Source: Methylobrevis albus (GTDB lineage Bacteria > Pseudomonadota > Alphaproteobacteria > Rhizobiales > Pleomorphomonadaceae). From it: 64,000 nucleotides of DNA. Below the pieces are notes generated by a model. The model made no database searches, was not told where the DNA came from, and was given only the letters and a program-made list of their open reading frames with translations. Within the stretch, counting starts at the first letter, position 1. Each line of letters begins with the position of its first letter. The stretch spans positions 25,060 through 89,059 of the forward strand of contig NZ_JADZLT010000048.1 of assembly GCF_015904235.1 (NCBI RefSeq). The letters are read 5' to 3'. The translations under genes and the position numbers were made by a program. Shown in pieces: positions 55,901 to 64,000 of this stretch.

Positions 55901-56578
55901 CTAGATGCGGACGACTGCGTTCAAGCTCTTCAGCTCGACTTCGATCGCCCGCGTCACGGTCTCGCCCGTATCGGCCAGTGCCACCATTTCCTGGGCGACG
56001 ACGCCGAAGCCGGCGCCATGCTCATTCGCCCGCGCCGCCTCGATGCGGGCGTTCAGCGCCAGCAGGCGCAACGTCTTCAGCGTCCGGACGATCTCGCGCA
56101 CCGAGGCGTTGATCAGTTCGACCGCCGCCTGCCCGGTTTCGAGCCGTCCGGCGAGTTCGGTCATCCGCCCCGCCTCGACGATGAGGCCGTCGAGATAGAG
56201 CACACGTCCGGTCGCGGGGTCGGGGGCGCAGCCGCCGCCGGTCTCCAGCACATAGACCCAGTCGCCGCTCGCGTGGCGGATCCGGTAGAACAGCTGCCAG
56301 CGCCCGGTGCGCTCCAGCGCGTCGGCCACCGCCGCGTTGACGGCGCCGAGATCATCCGGATGGATCAGGTCGGCGAAGGCCTTGCGCTCGGCCACGAAGC
56401 GGTCGGCCGGATAGCCCGTCAGCGCCTCGAAGCCGCTCGACAGCCAGCACATGGCGTAGTCGTCGCTGTTGAGGCCGCGATAGAGAAACCCGTCGATGCG
56501 ACGGCCGATGCTCAGCGTGAATTCTTCAAGGTCGATCGCAAAGGCCGGCGCCAGCATCGCACGCTCTCCGCCCGTCAT
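55901..56578 (-). CDS. PAS protein with a minimal chemoreceptor-like hairpin
   Basis: A 225-aa soluble protein (or 218 from the ATG at 56557). A PAS domain spans about residues 25-135 (MCWLSSGFEALTGYPADRF, ADLIHPDDLGAVNAAV, GDWVYVLETGGG). The C-terminal helix pair contains LRLLALNARIEAARANEHGAGFGVVAQEMVALAD, close to the signalling tip of methyl-accepting proteins, but truncated to about 85 residues and lacking TM segments. Likely senses a small ligand or redox state; partner unknown. Inserted between TerL and portal. The 144-bp gap upstream (56579-56722) is relatively AT-rich and may hold its own promoter. Confidence 0.8.
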   Translation of the reverse strand: MTGGERAMLAPAFAIDLEEFTLSIGRRIDGFLYRGLNSDDYAMCWLSSGFEALTGYPADRFVAERKAFADLIHPDDLGAVNAAVADALERTGRWQLFYRIRHASGDWVYVLETGGGCAPDPATGRVLYLDGLIVEAGRMTELAGRLETGQAAVELINASVREIVRTLKTLRLLALNARIEAARANEHGAGFGVVAQEMVALADTGETVTRAIEVELKSLNAVVRI

Positions 56579-56722
56579 GGTTTGCAGCCGCGGCGGCCCA
56601 CCCGCAGAGGCTGATGCGACGAGGCTAGGCCGTCAGGGTTAATGCTTAGTTGATCTCCGTGCACAAGTTTTAGTCAAATTCTGTTCGATTTCAGAGGCTT
56701 GCATGCTGTCCAACGAGCCGGC

Positions 56723-58138
56723 TCACGTCCGCCGCACCCGCGGCTGTCGCTCCGGACCCAGCATCAGCGTCCCGAGCGCCCAGACCAGCGCGTCGAGCCG
56801 GTCCGGCGACCGGCCGCCCGACAGCCCGTCGATGCCGAAGTCGGCCATCTCGTCTTCCAGCTCGCGGAACAGCCCGGCGTGTCGCACCCGGCCCTGGGCA
56901 TAGAGCGCGGCGACCGGCTCGGCGCGCAGCCATTTGCCCCGGCTCGCCCGCACCGCCCGCACCGGCACCGCGCCATCCACCTCGCGCAGCACCGCCGCGA
57001 CCATGTCGCCGCCCTGGTTGACCTCGGCGACGACGAGGTCCGCCTCCTCGGCGTGAAACAGCTCCACCACCCGCCGCGCCCAGACCTCCGGCCGCGCCGC
57101 CCGCAGCGAGGCGTCGGCGAGCACGAAGCCGATGCCCGCCGCGTCGATGCCGGCGGCAATGATGCCGCAGGCGTCGGAGCGCCGATGCGACGAGGCCGGC
57201 GGATCGACCGCGACCACGATCCGGCGCAGCTCCGGCCGCCCCTCGATCCGGATCGCATCGAGCTGCGCCCGCGACCACAGCGCGTCGGCGCGCTCCTCGA
57301 TCAGTTCGCCGTCGAGTTCCTGCCGCCCGAGCCTTGTGCCGGCGTAGCGCCCGACCACGGCCGTGAGAAACGCCGGCGCCAGGAACCGCGCATTCGCCAG
57401 CGTCGGCGCCCGCGAGATCACGGTCCCCTCCGCGGCCAGCAGCCGCCGGAGCAGCGGCACCGCGCGCGGCGTCGTCGTCACCGCCTGCCGCGGCCGCCGG
57501 CCAAGGCGCAGGCCGAACTGCAGCATGTCCCAGGTCGCCTCGGCGTGGCGCCATTTGGCGAGTTCATCGGCCCAGGCGACGTCGAACTGCGGCCCGCGCA
57601 ATCCCTCCGGATCCTCCGACGAGAACACCTGCGCCACGGCGCCGTTCGGCCATTCCAGCCGGCGCCGGCTCGGCTGCCAGAGCGGACGCTCCGCCGCGGC
57701 GTGCACGGCGAGCAGCCCCGAAACGCCCTCGACCATCACGTCGCGCACATCCGAATAGGTCTCGCCGACGAGGGCGATCCGCCCCGCCGCGGCGATGCCG
57801 CCGGCCGGGTCGCCCAAAGCCTGCGCCCGCACCCATTCGGCGCCGGTGCGCGTCTTGCCCGCGCCGCGCCCGCCAAGCACCAGCCAGACGGTCCAGTCGC
57901 CCTCCGGCGGCAGCTGGTCGGGCCGGGCAAACGTCGGCCAATCGGTCAGCAGCCATTCGGCCAGCGCCGGGTCGAGCTCATCCAGCGCCGCCGTCAGCCG
58001 GCCCGTCCGCGCAGAGCGCTTCAAGGCGGCGCGCAAGTTCGCCGCGCAGGGCCGCGGCGGCGGCACCGTCGCGGCCGACGGGGAGCTCGCGTCCGGCGGA
58101 CCCGGGGCGGCCGTCTCCGGCATGGTCGGCTGCCGCAC
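56723..58138 (-). CDS. GTA terminase large subunit
   Basis: About 471 aa; packaging ATPase and nuclease. Walker A GGRGAGKT is at 89-96, and the Walker B region is in FDVAWADELAKWRHAEATW. The C-terminal RNase H-like nuclease starts at RRIVVAVDPPASSHRRSDACGIIAAG. The N-terminal 50 residues are Pro/Ala-rich, so the true start may lie after 58138 (ATG at 58123 is also available). It overlaps the TerS gene by up to 161 bp. Confidence 0.94.
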   Translation of the reverse strand: MRQPTMPETAAPGPPDASSPSAATVPPPRPCAANLRAALKRSARTGRLTAALDELDPALAEWLLTDWPTFARPDQLPPEGDWTVWLVLGGRGAGKTRTGAEWVRAQALGDPAGGIAAAGRIALVGETYSDVRDVMVEGVSGLLAVHAAAERPLWQPSRRRLEWPNGAVAQVFSSEDPEGLRGPQFDVAWADELAKWRHAEATWDMLQFGLRLGRRPRQAVTTTPRAVPLLRRLLAAEGTVISRAPTLANARFLAPAFLTAVVGRYAGTRLGRQELDGELIEERADALWSRAQLDAIRIEGRPELRRIVVAVDPPASSHRRSDACGIIAAGIDAAGIGFVLADASLRAARPEVWARRVVELFHAEEADLVVAEVNQGGDMVAAVLREVDGAVPVRAVRASRGKWLRAEPVAALYAQGRVRHAGLFRELEDEMADFGIDGLSGGRSPDRLDALVWALGTLMLGPERQPRVRRT

Positions 58139-58343
58139 GGCCCCTCCCCGCGTCGTTCTCGAGCGTCATCAGCACGTCCAGCGCCCGCGCCAGCGTCGCC
58201 AGCGTGCGGGCGTCCTTTTCCTCGACCGTGGTCGCATCCGCGAACCGCTTCTCGAGTTCCTCGACCTGGCGCCCCAGCGTGCGCCGCATCCGGGCAAGCA
58301 GCGTCTCCGGTCGCGGCGCCCGCCGTGTCCCTGCCCCGGCCAT
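57978..58343 (-). CDS. GTA gp1, small terminase-like protein
   Basis: A 121-aa protein from the ATG at 58343 (MAGAGTRRAPRPETLLARM). A basic N-terminus is followed by a coiled-coil-like helix (RRTLGRQVEELEKRFADATTVEEKDARTLATLARALDVLMTLE), as in RcGTA gp1, shown to act as the small terminase. The C-terminal part is Gly/Ala/Asp-rich (about residues 68-121) and overlaps the start of TerL in another frame. The start is uncertain; other in-frame ATGs lie upstream. Confidence 0.72.
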   Translation of the reverse strand: MAGAGTRRAPRPETLLARMRRTLGRQVEELEKRFADATTVEEKDARTLATLARALDVLMTLENDAGRGRAAADHAGDGRPGSAGRELPVGRDGAAAAALRGELARRLEALCADGPADGGAG

Positions 58344-58525
58344 CGCGCGTCCCGTCTCGCTGCCGAAACGCAAAAAGCCGGCCGACCATAAGTCGCCCGG
58401 CTTCCCCATTCCGCTCCGTCCCGGCGGTGACCCCGCCGCCCGCACATCTCGGATCATGACGAGAACATGCCCGAGCAGCGCGACGCTGTCAAGGACAAAA
58501 TTCCTAGTTCTGAAATTTTTCCTGA

Positions 58526-60262
58526 TCAGAACCGATAGGCCGTCCGGAACCCGCCCCAGTGCCGGCCGCCGACCACGATCGGCGCGTCGACTTCCTTCAT
58601 CTCCACCTGGCGATCGCCCATGTCGCGGGTGTAGGCCTGGATCAGGAACGGCCGGCTGTTGCGGGCGGCGAGCAGGCCGGTGCGGTCGTCGAAGATGCGC
58701 CGGTTGCGGGCGTTGGCATTGTTCCACACCGGCTCCCCCGGCCGCTGCGGTTTCGAAAACGCAGGGTTGTGCACGGGGAGCAGCCCGTTGCGGTCGACCG
58801 CGGCGCAGAACACCATCCGCTCGTCCTCGCCGAGCAGCCCGTCCTGCAGCGGCCGCAGCACGCGCTCGAGGAACGGCATCGCCGCGGTGTCGAACTGCTG
58901 CGGGTCGGTGCCGGGGATTGCGACATAGTCGGTGTCGAACAGCGCGCGCGCATCGATCGCCCCCTCCGCCAGCGCGGCGGTGAAGATCTCCTCGATCTTC
59001 CGCGCGGTCGTCGTCGCCCGGTCGATCAGCGGCTGGTACTCGGCCTGCAGCCGGTCCACCGCGGCGCCGACCAGCCGGTCGGTCTCCGGGCCTTCCGCAA
59101 ACGCCAGATGCAGCCCGATGGGCGACTGGCCCACCACCCGCGCCTCGATCCGGCCGACGCCCTGCACCTCGGCGATGCAGCGGCCGTCGAGCCGCGCACC
59201 CGCCTCGGCGGGACGCACCAACATGCCGCCGCGCGAAAGATCGACACTGACGCCTCTAACCAGGCTGCCGCCGCGCGACAGCGTCACCCGGTTTGCGAGC
59301 GGAAAGCGGTCGTGTCGGCGCCGGTCGGCGGCCGGGGTCTGGCGCAGCACCGTGACGAGGCGCTGCGAGGTGCGCAGGCTGGTGTCGCGCAGCGTCTCCG
59401 CCGCCCCGCGCACGCCGCCGACCGCCTCCGCCGAGGCGATGCTGTTGCGCTTCATGTCGTCGGCGCGGCTCGCCACGGTTTCGACGAAGGCTCGCACCTC
59501 GTCGGCGCTCGCAGCCGCATGGGCGACGCGCTGCTCCTGCGCCGCGACGAGGTCGGCGACCCGCGCAAAGCTCGGCGACAGCTGCGCGATGATCTCGATC
59601 ACCTCGGCGACGCTGCCGCCGGAGCGCTTGGCCGCCGCCTGCAGCGCCGCGATCGTGCCCGTGATCTCGTCCGTCGCCTCCTGCGTCTCGCGCGACAGCG
59701 ACTTCACTTCCTTGGCGACGATGGCAAAGCCGCGCCCCGCCTCGCCGGCCCGCTCGGCCTCGATCGTCGCGTTCAGGGCGAGCAGGTTGGTCTGCTTGGC
59801 GACCTTGGCGATCAGCCCGACCACGACGCCGATGCGCGCGATGGCGGCTCGGAGTTCCTCGACGCCGTCGCCGGCCCGGCGCGCGCCGTCCTGCGCCGCG
59901 ACCGACAGCGTCTTCACCTTGCCGATCTCGCCGCCGATCGACTGGCCGGCCTCGACCACGTGGCCATAGGAGGCGCCGAGCGCGTCGACCGCCGCCACCG
60001 CCGAACCGATCGTCGTCGCCAGCGTGTCGGCGTCCCCCGCGACCCGGCCGGCCAGCTCCGCGCCGTGCCGGATGAAATCGGCCACATCCGCCGACGCCGC
60101 CTCGAGCCGCAGCCGCGAGCGGGCGATGTCCTCTTCGACGAGATCGAGCATGCCCCCCGCCGGCGCCGGAGGCGCCTCGGCCGCGGCGGTTGCAACCGGA
60201 GCGGCCGAGGCCACGACCGGATCCGGCATGGCTTCACGGCGAAACGAGAAGATCTTCGACAC
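58526..60262 (-). CDS. Soluble chemoreceptor-like protein with a PilZ domain
   Basis: About 578 aa from a GTG at 60262 ([15 protein letters not shown]); the ATG at 60229 is the conservative start. There is no TM segment. A methyl-accepting signalling hairpin occupies about residues 90-290 ([34 protein letters not shown]). A PilZ domain sits near 330-420 ([34 protein letters not shown]), so c-di-GMP may be read. The C-terminal 150 residues ([43 protein letters not shown]) resemble the ligand-sensing tail of cytosolic receptors. Just upstream of the GTA terminase genes; the 182-bp gap between them has no other gene. Confidence 0.88.
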   Translation of the reverse strand: MSKIFSFRREAMPDPVVASAAPVATAAAEAPPAPAGGMLDLVEEDIARSRLRLEAASADVADFIRHGAELAGRVAGDADTLATTIGSAVAAVDALGASYGHVVEAGQSIGGEIGKVKTLSVAAQDGARRAGDGVEELRAAIARIGVVVGLIAKVAKQTNLLALNATIEAERAGEAGRGFAIVAKEVKSLSRETQEATDEITGTIAALQAAAKRSGGSVAEVIEIIAQLSPSFARVADLVAAQEQRVAHAAASADEVRAFVETVASRADDMKRNSIASAEAVGGVRGAAETLRDTSLRTSQRLVTVLRQTPAADRRRHDRFPLANRVTLSRGGSLVRGVSVDLSRGGMLVRPAEAGARLDGRCIAEVQGVGRIEARVVGQSPIGLHLAFAEGPETDRLVGAAVDRLQAEYQPLIDRATTTARKIEEIFTAALAEGAIDARALFDTDYVAIPGTDPQQFDTAAMPFLERVLRPLQDGLLGEDERMVFCAAVDRNGLLPVHNPAFSKPQRPGEPVWNNANARNRRIFDDRTGLLAARNSRPFLIQAYTRDMGDRQVEMKEVDAPIVVGGRHWGGFRTAYRF

Positions 60263-60485
60263 GGCGGACGTCCCCGGGGGCTTTGGTCCGCACAACTTTA
60301 TGGCGACATGGCTAACAGAGGGTGAATTCCGGCCGCAACCGCAGCCGGTCCCGGCCCCCCGAAACGCCAACCTCGGATCGTGCCCCGCCGCGGCGCCGAT
60401 GATTTCCGGATCGACAGGCGGCCGCGGCCCGCGGCATCATGGGTTCTCCCGCCTGCCCGCAGGCGACCATTCAGGGAGCATCGCC

Positions 60486-61406
60486 ATGAGCTGGCTCGCT
60501 TCGCAGGATCCCGTCGCCGGCGACCCGCGCTCGTGCGACGCGCTGGAGCTCGTCGTCGTGCCGCGCGCCCGCGATCTCGGCGACGGTTTCCTCGTCCGCC
60601 GCGCCCTGCCGCACGGCAAGCGCCAGATGGTCGGGCCGTTCATCTTCTTCGACCAGATGGGGCCGATGCAGTTCGTTCCCGGCGCCGGCTTCGACGTCCG
60701 CCCGCACCCGCACATCGGTCTCGCCACCGTCACCTATCTCTTCGACGGCAGCGTCATGCACCGCGACAGCGTCGGCAACATTCAGGAGATCCGACCCGGC
60801 GCGATGAACCTGATGACCGCCGGCCGCGGCATCGCCCATTCCGAGCGCACGCCCGACGTCGCGCGCGCGAACGGCCAGCGCATGCTCGGCCTGCAGAGCT
60901 GGATCGCCCTCCCCGCCGGCCGCGAGGAGATCGACCCGTCGTTCCAGCACTTCGACGCCGCCGTGCTGCCCGTCGTCGAGGAGCCGGGCCTGCGCGCCCG
61001 CGTCGTCGGCGGCTCCGCCTTCGGCGTCACCTCGCCGGTCAGCATGGTGTCGGACTGGTTCTACATCGAGGTGGCGCTCGCCGCCGGCCACGTCGCCCCG
61101 CTCGATCCCGACCACGAGGAGCGCGCGATCTACGTCCTTGACGGCACGGTCGAGATCGCCGGCGAACGCTTCGAAGGCCCCCGCCTCCTCGTCTTCCGCC
61201 CGGGCGACGCCATCGCCGTGCGCGCCGTCGACGACGCCCGCATGATGTTCCTCGGCGGCACCGCCCTCGAAGGCCCCCGCCACATCTGGTGGAACTTCGT
61301 CTCCTCCAGCCGCGAGCGCATCGAACAGGCCAAAGAAGACTGGAAACGCGGCCGCTTCGACCCCGTCCCCGACGAAACCGAGTTCATTCCGCTGCCGGAG
61401 GGGTAG
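60486..61406 (+). CDS. Pirin-family protein
   Basis: A 306-aa bicupin. The metal-site histidines are in FDVRPHPHIGLATVTYLFDG, and GIAHSERTPD lies after RPGAMNLMTAGR, as in pirins, some of which have quercetinase activity. The C-terminal cupin (HEERAIYVLDGTVEIAGERF) is present. The ATG at 60486 follows AGGGAGC. It converges on the KAP/WD40 gene, and the two stops overlap by 23 bp. Confidence 0.92.
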   Translation: MSWLASQDPVAGDPRSCDALELVVVPRARDLGDGFLVRRALPHGKRQMVGPFIFFDQMGPMQFVPGAGFDVRPHPHIGLATVTYLFDGSVMHRDSVGNIQEIRPGAMNLMTAGRGIAHSERTPDVARANGQRMLGLQSWIALPAGREEIDPSFQHFDAAVLPVVEEPGLRARVVGGSAFGVTSPVSMVSDWFYIEVALAAGHVAPLDPDHEERAIYVLDGTVEIAGERFEGPRLLVFRPGDAIAVRAVDDARMMFLGGTALEGPRHIWWNFVSSSRERIEQAKEDWKRGRFDPVPDETEFIPLPEG

Positions 61407-64000
61407 GCGTGGCGGGGGGCGGAGCCATCGGCGTCCCCGTGCGGACCCAATAATCGTCCCAGTCGGCCGGCGCAATCGCCCCGATCGCCGCCAGCATCCC
61501 GGCATCCAGCGCCTCTATGGTGCCGAAATGGCGCAGCGTCGCGAGTTGCGCCACCCCGCGCGCCGCGTCCAGTAGCCCGGCCTCGTCGAGGGCGCCGAGC
61601 GCCACCAGCGCGGCGATCTTGCCCTCGTTGCCGCGCACCTCGACGTCCGAGGTCAGGTAACGCATCCGGTTGGCAAAGCGCTTGATTGCCCGCGGCGAGC
61701 CGCGCGAGGACAGCACCAGCGGCGCCCAGAGCCCGAACGCCCGGCGATACTCGTCGCTGTCCCGCCGCACGCCGCTCTCGACGCCGGAGATCCAGCCGAA
61801 CACGTACCGTCGGCACGACGGGCTGAGCAGCAGCAGCGGAACCACCAGCAGCAGCCCCGCCGCCAGCCAGTGCAAGTCCGCCGTCCAGTGCGGCGCCGCC
61901 GGCGCGATGTATCCGCGGTCGGGCGAACGCCGCTGCAGGTCGTCGAGAGGATCGCCGGCCGGATTGACGGGCGGGGCAGCAGCGCTGTCGCCAGCCTGCG
62001 GCACCGGCGCCGGAACTCCAGCCTGCCCGGTCGGCGGTGGCGGCATAGCATCCGTCTGCTGTTTGGGGGCGGTGTCCCAAGTTCTGCCGATTGGTCCGGC
62101 AACTTCCCGGGCCAAAAGCGCGGCTCCAATCGCGAAACATCCGAAGCACAGGAGCAACGGCAGCGCCCTCGCAAACTCGCGCCATCCCGATGGCCTTGCC
62201 GACCGTGCCTGCAGACCGCCGTTGTCCAGCCAGTTCCGCAGCGCGGCGCCGTCGAACGCCGGAACCGGGACGCGCAGGGTGACCAGCTTTTCGAGATAGT
62301 TGCGGGCGAAGGCGAGCCGTGCCGCAGCCGCCGGCTTCGCCTCCCGACCGCGTCGCCGGGTCGGCCGCACTCGCTCGTCGGCGATCTCCTTGAAACTCAG
62401 CCCGATCGCCGCCGTCACGGGACCTTCCGACAGGCCGAGCACCACGAAGCAGTTGCCGTTGCTGGTCAGAAAGTTCACCGCCTCCAGCAGGTCGACGACC
62501 CGGTCCGGCCGGCAGCGGTCGAGGTCGTCGATCAGGATGGTCAGGCGCCGGTCGCCCATCGCGCGGGTGACTTCGCCGAACGCCGTCGCAAAGGTCTGGC
62601 GGAAACCGAGCCGATCATTGAAAGACCGCGTGCCCAGCCAGCCGTCGCTGCTCGCCAGCAGCGCGCCGGGCTTCACGTTGAACGGCAGCACGAGTTCCCG
62701 CAAGGCGAGCCAGAAGGCTCCGAGGCTCGCCGCGAGCTTGACGAGAACGATGCCCTGGTCCGTCCACTTCAGCAGCCCTTCCGGCAACGTTCTCATGTCG
62801 ACAGTCGGGACCAGCTTCCAGAGCAGGATCACGAAGAAGATGGCGACGGCGAGTTGCAGGGCGTAGCGCAACGGATGCGCCTGCATCCGCTCGACAAGCA
62901 GCCGGCGGCGAAAGGCGAGCGGGTGCCAGCGATAGGCCGAAAAACTCATCAGGCTCGGCGCCGCCTCGGTGCGGATCGCCTCCATCAACGCCGCGAACAG
63001 GTGCTCCTCATTCTGATGATGCCAGACGTTGAACCAGATCGTGGGAAACCCCGCCCGCTCCAGATCGTCCTGCAACAGGCGCATCACCGACGACTTGCCA
63101 CTGCCCCACTCCCCGGCGAGCGCGAAGGTGAAGGGGGTCGCGGTATCGCGATTGCGGATGAATCCGGACAGCCGGTGAACGAGCGCCGACATCGCCGGCC
63201 CGGCAAGGTCCGGGCGCTCCAGCGGCCCTTCGGCATCGAGAAACGCCGCCGCTGCGGGAACTCGCTGCTCCCGATGCGCCGCCTCGCGGCGAATGTCGTC
63301 CGCCGCCCTTCGCCAGGCAGCGGATGCCGCTCCCAGCAAGGCAAGGCTGAACCCGGGCGCGAGCCATGTCCACGGCGGCGGCAGCAGCAACGTCGGCTCT
63401 GGCTGAAAAACATGGATCTGGCCGGCCCAGTTTCCGGAAACGATCTGCCCCACATCGTTGATCGCGACCCAGGGGACGCCAGAGACCGAACCGCGAAAGA
63501 CGAGAAGGCGGCGTCCGTCCGGCGTCCACAGCCGCACCGTGCCGTCCTCGCCGCCCGAGACGATCCGCGTCCCGTCCGGGGAAAAGCCGACGCTGAAGAC
63601 CATGCCGTCGTGCCCGCGCAGCGGCTCACCCACCGCAGCGCCGTCCCGCGTCCACAGCCGCACCGTGCCGTCACGGCCGCCCGAAACGATCCGCGTGCCG
63701 TCCGGGGAAAAGCCGACGCTCCAGACCGTGCCCTCGTGCCCGCGCAGCGGCTCACCCACCGCAGCGCCGTCCGGCGTCCACAGCCGCACCGTGCCGTCAT
63801 GGCCGCCCGAAACGATCCGCGTGCCGTCCGGGGAAAAGCCGACGCTCCAGACCGTGCCCTCGTGCCCGCGCAGCGGCTCGCCCGCCGCAGCGCCGTCCGG
63901 TGTCCAAAGCCGAACCGTGCCGTCGTCACCGCCGGAGACGATCCGCGTGCCGTCCGGGGAAAAGCCGACGCTCCAGACCGTGCCCTCGTGCCCGCGCAGC
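61384..64000 (-). CDS. WD40-KAP membrane P-loop NTPase, 5' end beyond the window
   Basis: At least 870 residues, partial: the frame stays open to the right edge. N-terminal: four near-identical WD40 repeats of 42 residues (LRGHEGTVWSVGFSPDGTRI and so on) plus a fifth, diverged blade (IVSGNWAGQIHVFQPE). A TM helix follows (WLAPGFSLALLGAASAAW). Then a KAP-family NTPase: Walker A GEWGSGKSS (63089-63115), FNVWHHQNEEHLF, two TM helices inserted after it (LQLAVAIFFVILLWKLV; KLAASLGAFWLALRELVL), and Walker B LTILIDDLDRC (62514-62545). Two more TM helices (LPLLLCFGCFAIGAALLA; WLAAGLLLVVPLLLL) flank a Pro-rich loop. KAP NTPases include phage-exclusion PifA and QatA. Function here unknown. Confidence 0.88.
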   Translation of the reverse strand, partial: LRGHEGTVWSVGFSPDGTRIVSGGDDGTVRLWTPDGAAAGEPLRGHEGTVWSVGFSPDGTRIVSGGHDGTVRLWTPDGAAVGEPLRGHEGTVWSVGFSPDGTRIVSGGRDGTVRLWTRDGAAVGEPLRGHDGMVFSVGFSPDGTRIVSGGEDGTVRLWTPDGRRLLVFRGSVSGVPWVAINDVGQIVSGNWAGQIHVFQPEPTLLLPPPWTWLAPGFSLALLGAASAAWRRAADDIRREAAHREQRVPAAAAFLDAEGPLERPDLAGPAMSALVHRLSGFIRNRDTATPFTFALAGEWGSGKSSVMRLLQDDLERAGFPTIWFNVWHHQNEEHLFAALMEAIRTEAAPSLMSFSAYRWHPLAFRRRLLVERMQAHPLRYALQLAVAIFFVILLWKLVPTVDMRTLPEGLLKWTDQGIVLVKLAASLGAFWLALRELVLPFNVKPGALLASSDGWLGTRSFNDRLGFRQTFATAFGEVTRAMGDRRLTILIDDLDRCRPDRVVDLLEAVNFLTSNGNCFVVLGLSEGPVTAAIGLSFKEIADERVRPTRRRGREAKPAAAARLAFARNYLEKLVTLRVPVPAFDGAALRNWLDNGGLQARSARPSGWREFARALPLLLCFGCFAIGAALLAREVAGPIGRTWDTAPKQQTDAMPPPPTGQAGVPAPVPQAGDSAAAPPVNPAGDPLDDLQRRSPDRGYIAPAAPHWTADLHWLAAGLLLVVPLLLLSPSCRRYVFGWISGVESGVRRDSDEYRRAFGLWAPLVLSSRGSPRAIKRFANRMRYLTSDVEVRGNEGKIAALVALGALDEAGLLDAARGVAQLATLRHFGTIEALDAGMLAAIGAIAPADWDDYWVRTGTPMAPPPATPTPPAAE
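63510..64000. repeat. Tandem 126-bp repeats coding WD40 blades
   Basis: The block CGATCCGCGTGCCGTCCGG and its surroundings recur every 126 bp (63561, 63687, 63813, 63939). Copies are almost identical at the DNA level, including synonymous positions; differences fall mainly at one residue of the SGGxDGTV turn (D, H, R, E) and near the end of the unit. The array continues past the window edge. Confidence 0.9.

Larger units (their letters stand above)
40099..58343 (-). mobile_element. RcGTA-like gene transfer agent cluster
   Basis: Seventeen or so minus-strand head and tail genes appear in the order known from the Rhodobacter capsulatus GTA: TerS, TerL, portal, gp3.5, protease, capsid, gp6, gp7, gp8, gp9, gp10, tail chaperone, gp11, gp12, gp13, gp14, gp15. 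Many overlap by 1-17 bases. No integrase, excisionase, repressor, replication or lysis gene lies in it or beside it, and both flanks are ordinary chromosomal genes. That argues for a domesticated GTA, not a prophage. Three unrelated genes interrupt it (48079-48333, 55435-55788, 55901-56578). Confidence 0.88.

Noticed and set aside
40099..58343. Active prophage
   Set aside because: Gene order and families are those of a GTA, with a short tape measure; no integrase, repressor, replication or lysis gene and no attachment-site repeats at the edges.

Overview
This 64 kb window is GC-rich chromosomal DNA from an alphaproteobacterium, most likely of the order Hyphomicrobiales (Rhizobiales). The grounds are a trpE-trpG fusion behind a Trp-codon leader peptide, the cytochrome c maturation block ccmI-E-F-H followed by degP, a two-component system and glnE, a FeuP/FeuQ-type two-component pair, dispersed palindromic repeats of rhizobial style, and a Rhodobacter-type gene transfer agent (GTA) cluster. 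I cannot name the genus. No rRNA, tRNA or CRISPR array was seen.

Layout. 1-720: tandem palindromic repeats. 727-10,373: a complete reductive pyrimidine catabolism locus: NitT/TauT-type ABC ATPase, dihydropyrimidinase, an M20 N-carbamoyl hydrolase (beta-ureidopropionase role), an omega-amino acid:pyruvate aminotransferase, a RutR-like TetR regulator, and the two dihydropyrimidine dehydrogenase subunits PreA and PreT. Two RutR-like operators (6271-6286 and 10541-10556) lie in the two regulatory intergenic regions, so the locus reads as one regulon taking uracil/thymine to beta-alanine-type products and semialdehydes. 10,760-18,045: argE-like deacetylase, trpL-trpE(G) with a visible attenuator, an AT-rich orphan gene beside a transposase fragment, a toxin-antitoxin pair and a CoA-transferase. 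18,275-23,496: pepN and a PAS-containing histidine kinase. 23,787-35,082 (minus strand): ccmI, ccmE, ccmF, ccmH, degP, response regulator, histidine kinase, glnE. 35,315-40,018: a DUF2336 protein, a glycine-zipper lipoprotein, feuQ, feuP and a small periplasmic PepSY-like protein that may play the role of FeuN.

40,099-58,343 (minus strand): an RcGTA-like cluster in canonical order: TerS, TerL, portal, gp3.5, protease, capsid, gp6-gp10, tail chaperone, short tape measure, gp12-gp15, then a DUF2793 fibre-like protein and a coupled 107-aa protein. No integrase, repressor or replication gene is present. The cluster is interrupted by a plus-strand DUF465 gene, a plus-strand membrane-anchored proline-rich protein and a PAS/chemoreceptor-hairpin protein; a large PilZ-containing chemoreceptor-like protein lies just upstream.

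60,486-64,000: a pirin-family gene and, running off the right edge, a large membrane KAP-family P-loop NTPase with near-identical 42-residue WD40 repeats at its N-terminus. That is the best candidate in the window for an undescribed sensing or defence protein.
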